From Congeria kusceri (lineage: Eukaryota; Mollusca; Bivalvia; Myida; Dreissenidae): 64,000 nt of DNA. Below, piece after piece: positions 56,737 to 64,000 of the stretch. Within the stretch, counting starts at the first letter, position 1. Every line of letters begins with the position of its first letter. Where the stretch lies: positions 11,686,558 through 11,750,557 of the forward strand of contig CM051033.1 of the NCBI GenBank assembly GCA_027627225.1, given 5' to 3'. The translations under genes and the position numbers were made by a program. Below the pieces are notes generated by a model. It made no database searches, had not been told where the DNA came from, and saw only the letters and a program-made list of their open reading frames with translations.

Positions 56737-58104
56737 GTTGAACAATGATAATTGCAAACTGCCAGTCAGAATTTTAAATATTGCAACGACTGACTTTATT
56801 ACTGCCGTGGCTCTGTTTTATACGAAGATTTGAAATTAGGACGTCAAGTGGAATGTTTTCACAATGAGGCCCTTCGGAGTACGAGCAACGGCTAAATGTT
56901 ATTTCAACAGGTTGATTTTATAGTCGATTTATATCTAGTTGATAATGAGGGGATGAACAATTTACTGCAAATATGAGAAATAGTGGTTTTCTGTGAGTGA
57001 TTAAGCTGCAGTCGAATGTATTTAAAAATCTGATTTACGTTTAACTATTCGTCCTAACGATTCACACGTTTTAACTGCCTGTAACTGAATCAGTATTAAC
57101 ATCATCATCATCCAAACAACAGCAGAAACAAAATTTATTTGATAATATGCTTACAAAAAACTAGCCTACAGTTTATTTACATAACTAAAAGGCATGTGAC
57201 ATTATAAAAACAAATAACCACATTAAAAAGGTATAAATCAAGATATATAATCAATTTACAGTTGTTTGTCGGCTAATAAACAACGATTTGGAGTTCTGAT
57301 GCGTCGGATTTAAACCACGAGGGCGTTAGCCCAAGTGGTTAAATATACAGCATCAGAACGACAAATCGTTGCTTATTAGCTGATAAACAACGATAATGCG
57401 AAAATTATTTCGATTTGAACATGACCTGACCACATTTTCTGCAATGTAAATGCGAACTATATTTTACAGTTTAGGAACTATGTGTTCGGGTTGTCTATTG
57501 GTAATTTAACAATAGTGAATTTTGTTCGTTGTCTGCGCCTGTCGTGTTGGAATTCAAGGTATATAATCCATTTTAAGTTAAGGTTGTCTAGTTGAATAAA
57601 AGATATATGTATATAACATTAACAGTAAAAATATACAGTGTATGAGACGCGTGTCTTTTCATTCATCATAAAGGCATCATTAATCGCTATAAACGCAATA
57701 AATGCTATATAATAGCGGTCGCTTGAAAAATTGATCTTGAAATTATACAACGTAATGCCTTATAATCTAAAGTTGTGACTATTGAGCATCAGAATTATAT
57801 TCACATTTAATATGATATGTTTGAAATATATCAAACCAAAAGTATAACAGATTAAACTTTTACGATTTCTTTAACTAAAACATTTAATTTTTGTGACTAT
57901 ACTTATGCTCTGGGCCTCTACCGAATACTGGAATGTAACACATCGCGATATCCTGAAACGCACGAGGATCTCGATATTCTCAACGATTTGTTAAAAGACT
58001 AGATCTGCGATACTCTCGGGTATCTGCAATATAACAAGAAACGTGAAATTTGGTTGTATCAAATTGACTCGGTCATTATGACATCGAATAACAAAAACGG
58101 GAAT
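56737..58104. other. Promoter flank and spacer, copy C
   Basis: Holds the TATA box and the palindrome at 57,261. No coding region seen. Confidence 0.6.
57261..57391. repeat. 131-base palindromic element, copy C
   Basis: Same length and fold as in A and B with a few arm mismatches. Confidence 0.85.
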
Positions 58105-58257
58105 TGAAACAACAACACCACAACCACCAAGAACAACAACTTCGACTGCTGCTGCTGTTGCTACTGTTGCTGCTACTGCTGTTGATACTGCTGCTATTAC
58201 TACTACTGCTGCTGTTACTACTACTGCTGCTACTTCTACTACTACTACTACTACTAT

Positions 58258-58292
<35 letters not shown>

Positions 58293-58433
58293 TTACTACT
58301 ACTACTACCACAACAACAACAACAACAAGAAAAACAAAATCAACAACAACAACAACAACAACAACAACTACTACTACTACTACCACTACTACAACTACAA
58401 CTACTACTACTACCACTACCACTACCACTACCT

Positions 58434-58478
<45 letters not shown>

Positions 58479-58677
58479 TTACTTCTACTACTACTACTAT
58501 TTCTACTACTACCACTACAACAACAACAACAACAAAATAAACAACAACAACAACAGCAACAACAACAACTACAACAACAATATCTACTACTACTACTACT
58601 ACTACCACTACCACTACCACTTCTACTGCTACTACTACCACTACCACTACCACTACCAATACCAATACTACTACTTG
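58105..58677. repeat. CTA/CAA/CTG compound microsatellite, copy C
   Basis: About 570 bases, nearly identical to copy B with a shorter CTA run. Confidence 0.95.
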
Positions 58678-58681
58678 CCCG

Positions 58682-58976
58682 GGCCGGCTAGCTCAGTTGG
58701 TAGAGCGCTGGACTACAAATCCGAGGATCGCGGGTTCGATTCCCAGCCCGGCCACATAACTTGTGTGGGAATTGGTCATTTAATTATTTCTACGGCCATT
58801 CTCCCCCTACCTCTGATTTTAGTAGGGCAGTTGTCAGTTACTGGCATAAGTAGTACACTTAGCACTGGTAAACCAGCTAACCCAGGAAAAGTGTGAGTAG
58901 GTTTACTGACCGCCGTTATATGACTGAAATACTGTTGAATATGGCGAAATATCCAAACAAACAGACAAACAAACCA
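58682..58976 (+). mobile_element. tRNA-derived SINE, copy C
   Basis: The tRNA-like head is 58,682-58,754. Essentially the same as copy B. Confidence 0.75.
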
Positions 58977-59154
58977 CCACTACTACCACTACAACAACAA
59001 CAAGAACTACTACTACTACTTCTACTACTACTAATAATAATCATACTTAGGTAAAGAATTGAATGCATAATACTTTGCAAATAATTATAATTATTTATTT
59101 AGTATTAGTATGTACATAAAGATGAAATAATAAAACTAACATTTATTATTTTAG

Positions 59155-59960
59155 TGGACACAAAGTCGCCCTCTGCATGTACAGTTTTGGCATTGTTTTG
59201 ACCTATTAGGGTATTTTTCTTCACAAGGGACACTCTTTGCTCATGCATGTCCTTAACATTGACACTTTCTACCTTTACATTAACTTTGTTACTTAATCTT
59301 GCATGGAGGACTGGGTGGGGGTTATTATATTAGCGTTGTTAAGAATTCTGCGCACACCGGTATTGCTGATTGGTGTTGTGCACAGACCAAGCTGAAGGCC
59401 TATGTTTACTTTTGCGGCACGCCTACCACGACCTTTTTTACAATCAACCTCCTCGTAAAGATTGCGATACTTGCTAATGTATGAACACTTTGTACATTTT
59501 AGCCGCTCACGCCAACCTAGACCCCACCTAATGGAGGTAGCGGCATCAAAATTTAAATTGCCATCACAGTTTGGTTTAATTTCAGTATGTTCTTTAAATG
59601 CAGTGTTGAAAAGAACCTGGACCTCAGCCTGAGCCATCCACTTATTGGTATACAAGTCTGGATGTAGTGACGAGTCAGTAAAACTACTGTACTCGTCAAC
59701 TACATTAGTGGCATTGGGACGGGGCCGTAACGTTGACACAGTCGTGTCCGTACCATCGGTATCTTTGAAGGTTAGTACATTGTTATTGTCATGTATTCTA
59801 GTATCGAATGACTTCTTTTGCACCTCACATACTTCGTATCAACAACAGAAGGAAAAGAAAGAGTTTTACCCTTGTTGGGACTCCCAAGCCCCTTCTTGAA
59901 CCCACTTTTTCGCAACTGAGCTCGACGCGTTGAAGCCGGCATAGCGACTAGACTTATCAC
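59155..59960 (-). pseudogene. Mutator-like transposase remnant, copy C
   Basis: Open frame 59,823-59,293 as in copy B, with the same flanking one-base shifts. Confidence 0.65.
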
Positions 59961-60764
59961 AATTAAAAAAAAAGTAAACTATTGTATATGTACTCTAATT
60001 ATATCTAACTTACACTAGTAATCACAATAATGAGTAAACATGCAGAGAAAACCTTTTTATTTCCACAGATTACACAGCACAGAGTACTGGATACAGACTG
60101 AAGGTTGCTGGAGACTGGCCTTGATTCACATCTCACCCACAGGTTCAGGTGTGACAAAAGACTGTTAATTAGTACCTGGCATTGACATGTTTTTGTTTAT
60201 TGTGTGTCAGGAAGCACAGTCTGTTGATTGTTTTGTAAACAAACCCTTTTCTGGGGTCAAATGGCATCTAAAATGCTACTTTTATATGGATTTTACCCCC
60301 CAAAATGCAGAAAATTGTTTAGCTCAAAACAGCTTGAAAACCTGTTCTGTAATATTTAGAATGCCAATGAAGAATTTTTTCACTTCAGATAGAATATATT
60401 TCATCTGCTATGCCTATGAAAGTCCCAAGTTATGCTTAATTCTGAGTTAAAATAATGTTTTCCAAGATGTACCTAAGTAAATGTTTCTGTCTAAATATTG
60501 TCTCGAAATGCCTTTATATGTCGTATATTTCATTATTATTTTCTTTGCAATAAATCCTTATACCAGTGTGATAGGACTTTATGTTCTTTCTCGAAATAGA
60601 TCAGATTTATGAAAAATGTGTTTTTTTATTCAAATTTGAAAGGGTTGGGTTCTCTTAAAGGTCAAATTACCCCAAAACGGAAGTCACCTCCTCAGGGATG
60701 TCTGATAATAAACACATATGGTTCAGTGTATAATGCATATGATTTTTAAAATAAAGTTTAAATG
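59961..60764. other. Gene-free spacer, copy C
   Basis: Nothing recognised. Collinear with the spacers in A and B. Confidence 0.5.
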
Positions 60765-63131
60765 ATATGTTTTGGTATCAATTTAAAGGTATATATGTAA
60801 GAAATAAGAAAAAAAGGTGTTTTTTGGCACTACTTTGTTCTTAGTGGTTCCCAGCTTCATAACTTTTGGCCCATGTATTCCTGCACAAAATGGCAGCCTC
60901 CATGCCCGTCAAAACCGGTGTATTTATGCTAAGGTAAATATTTTGAGTTACAACACATATAATTTTTTGACATCTGTTTTTTTCGAAAGGTTATGGCCTT
61001 ATGTTTCCAACGATGTATGGTGATATATTGAAAACTAGCTTGGTCATGGTGAAAATTGAGATCAAACATTGTATATTTTATATGTAACAATGAAGGACTT
61101 TATTTGCGCATGCGCAACCTTGACGTGTATTAACAACCAGCCAGCGAGTGTATTCTATGGAATGTTGCCTATCGCATATTAACAGGGGATATTCCCAAGG
61201 TCATATTACACGACCTGTAAACAATGCATGTAAATTGAAAATGAAAATTGAGCCAGTGCAACTTCCGCGTAGGCAGCTCAGAACTGGAAATTATTTAAAA
61301 CGTAAACAAAGTAAAGAGGTATGTCTGGAATTTTCCACATTGGATCATTTTTTCCATTCACCTCCGAAAAGAAAAGGAGCCAATTTTTAGCTCACCTGAG
61401 CACAAAGTGCTAATGGTGAGCTTATGTGATCGCCCGTTGTCCGTCGTCCGTGTGTGTGTGCGTGCGTGCGTGCGTCCGTCGTCAACCTGTATTCAAATAA
61501 CAACTCATCCTAAATCACTTGGCAGATCTTCACCAAACTTCACCGGAATGATCATTGGGTGACCCAATTTCAAAGTTGTTCCTATCGTTACGGCCCTGGG
61601 GTCAAAACTGGCCACGCCCAGGGGGGTCACATGATTTATATAGACTTAAATAGCAAAATGACTTTTAAAATCTTCTCCTCAGAAATCGCAAGGCTCAGAG
61701 GTTTCTTATTTGGTATGTAACGCTGTATAGTGATCTTCAACAAAGACTGTTCAAATTATGCCCCTGGGGTCAAAACTGGCCACGCCTCGGGGGTCACATG
61801 GTTTATATAAATTAAAATAGGAAAATGTTATTATAAATCACCTCCTCTGAAACTGCAAGGCCCAGAGGTTTTGTATTTGGTATGTAACATCCTATAGTGG
61901 TCCTCTACAAAGACTGTTCAAATTATGCCCCATGGGTCAAAACTGATATGTTTTGGTATCAATTTAAATTTATATATGTAAGAAATAAGAAAAAAAGGTG
62001 TTTTTTTTGGCACTACTTTGTTCTTAGTGGTTCCCAGCTTCATAACTTTTGGCCCATGTATTCCTGCACAAAATGGCAGCCTCCATGCCCGTCAAAACCG
62101 GTGTGTTTATGCTAAGGTAAATATTTTGAGTTACAACACATCTAATTTTTTGACATCTGTTTTTTTCGAAAGGTTATGGCCTTATGTTTCCAACGATGTA
62201 TGGTGATATATTGAAAACTAGCTTGGTCATGGTGAAAATTGAGATCAAACATTGTATATTTTATATGTAACAATGAAGGACTTTATTTGCGCATGCGCAA
62301 CCTTGACGTGTATTAACAACCAGCCAGCGAGTGTATTCTATGGAATGTTGCCTATCGCATATTAACAGGGGATATTCCCAAGGTCATATTACACGACCTG
62401 TAAACAATGGCATGTAAATTGAAAATGAAAATTGAGCCAATGCAACTTCCGCGTAGGCAGCTCAGAACTGGAAATTATTTAAAACGTAAACAAAGTAAAG
62501 AGGTATGTCTGGAATTTTCCACATTGGATCATAATTTCCATTCACCTCCGAAAAGAAAAGGAGCCAATTTTTAGCTCACCTGAGCACAAAGTGCTAATGG
62601 TGAGCTTATGTGATCGCCCGTTGTCCGTCGTCCGTGCGTGTGTGTGTGCGTGCGTGCGTCCGTCGTCAACCTTGTATTCAAATAACAACTCATCCTAAAT
62701 CACTTGGCAGATTTTCACCAAACTTCACAGGAATGATCATTGGGCGACCCACTTTCAAAGTTGTTCCTATCGTTACGGCCCTGGGGTCAAAACTGGCCAC
62801 GCCCAGGGGGGGTCACATGATTTATATAGACTTAAATAGCAAAATGACTTTTAAAATCTTCTCCTCAGAAATCGCAAGGCTCAGAGGTTTCTTATTTGGT
62901 ATGTAACGCTGTATAGTGATCTTCTACAAAGACTGTTCAAATTATGCCCCTGGGGTCAAAACTGGCCACGCCTCGGGGGTCACATGGTTTATATAAATTA
63001 AAATAGGAAAATGTTATTATAAATCACCTCCTCTGAAACTGCAAGGCCCAGAGGTTTCGTATTTGGTATGTAACATCCTATAGTGGTCCTCTACAAAGAC
63101 TGTTCAAATTATGCCCCATGGGTCAAAACTG
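60765..63131. repeat. Two tandem copies of the 1.18 kb segment
   Basis: Units 60,765-61,944 and 61,945-63,131, with the same internal junction as in copy B. Confidence 0.92.
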
Positions 63132-64000
63132 ACCACACACCAGGGGTCACATGGTTTATATAGCCTTAAATAGCAAAATGACTTTAAATTTCTTCTCCTT
63201 TGAAACCGCAAGGCCTAGAGGTTTCATGTTTGGTATGCAACATTGTGTAGTGGTCCTCTACAAATACTGTTCAAATTATGCCCCTGGGGACAAAACAACT
63301 GGTCACGCCCGGGGGGTCACATGGTTTATATAGACTTAAATAGCAAAATGATTTTAAAAATATTCTCCTCAGAAACGACAAGGCCCACAGCTTTCCTATA
63401 TTTGGTACGTAACATTGCATAGTGGTCCTCTGCAAAGATTGTTTAAATTATGCCATTAGAGTCAAATATGGCCACACCCCGACTTAAATTGCAAAATGAG
63501 TTTTAAAATCTTTACCTGAAACCGCAAGTCCCAGAGGTTTGTTCAAGATTGTTCAACTTATGCCCCTGGGATAAAAATAAGCCACGCCTCGGGGATGCAC
63601 ATTTCAATTGCGTTACAAGATCTCAGGTGAACGTCCTATGGCCCTCAGGGCCCTCATGTGCACAGGCCGTGGTGGGGATTTCTTTCAAACTAGCAGATGC
63701 AATGTTAGGATTTATTATTTCGGGATTACTGGCGGGAAATTTTCACAACATTTGATTGGATGTTGAGAAAGGTCAAAAGTAGGGTCAAATAGCTTCGCCG
63801 AAAAATTGGACATTGATTGGCATATTTTTGTTTCACGCGAGATCTCTGGAATTAATAATTCAATATAATGTCTATGTAGTGCACCCATACGAAGAGGACA
63901 GGCGCATATAGCCTGGTCGTTCCGGTCTTGCTTGTCTGGACCATAACTTACTTGGCCGTAGATGGAGGGATTTTAGAATTACTTAGCACAAATGTTTGCC
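63132..64000. repeat. Divergent 130-175 base repeats and spacer, copy C
   Basis: Very close to 46,561-47,430. No gene. Cut by the window end. Confidence 0.7.

Larger units (their letters stand above)
52384..64000. repeat. Segmental array copy C (cut by window end)
   Basis: Closest to copy B: shares its transposase frame changes and a tandem 1.18 kb segment, but has no LINE. It continues beyond the window. Confidence 0.85.

Overview
The window joins two very different kinds of DNA. Positions 1 to about 15,350 are a compact block of about 20 closely spaced genes on both strands. They have TATA boxes 25-60 bases from start codons and AATAAA signals at gene ends, and almost no introns. Recognisable products are two BIR-only proteins, a BIR-RING (IAP-like) gene whose reading frame is interrupted, a C-terminal RING protein, an eight-cysteine RING-like protein, a probable Bcl-2-like protein, a GIY-YIG nuclease-like protein, and three type I membrane glycoproteins, two of which share a cysteine-rich module. 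This is what a large nuclear DNA virus of invertebrates looks like. A malacoherpesvirus-like origin is my best guess, because that family is rich in BIR, RING and class I membrane proteins. No polymerase, capsid, terminase or integrase gene is present, so the family cannot be settled here.

Positions from about 15,538 to 64,000 are gene-poor animal DNA. A bivalve mollusc is most likely, from a tRNA-headed SINE with a long conserved central part, foldback elements and divergent minisatellites of the kind common in bivalves. The region is a head-to-tail array of a roughly 15 kb unit: copy A (15,538-30,824), copy B (30,825-52,383) and the start of copy C (52,384 onward). Each unit carries, on the minus strand, what looks like a spliced gene for a small secreted protein (TATA box, signal-peptide exon, three further short exons with matching phases, and a possible terminal exon). 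Each also carries a palindromic element, a CTA/CAA/CTG microsatellite, a tRNA-derived SINE, a decayed Mutator-like transposase fragment, and a block of divergent tandem repeats.

The copies differ in informative ways. Copy B has a 4.4 kb L1-like LINE with 12-base target duplications. A 1.18 kb segment is present once in A, three times in B and twice in C. About 1.6 kb is inverted between A and B. B and C share frame-breaking changes in the transposase remnant that A lacks.

In the virus-like block the clearest functional theme is control of cell death: three BIR genes, RING proteins and a Bcl-2-like protein lie within 15 kb. The change from virus-like to animal DNA falls within 15,351-15,537, next to G and C homopolymer runs, and abuts one arm of an inverted repeat that is complete in the other copies. 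Whether this is a true integration or an assembly join cannot be decided from sequence alone.
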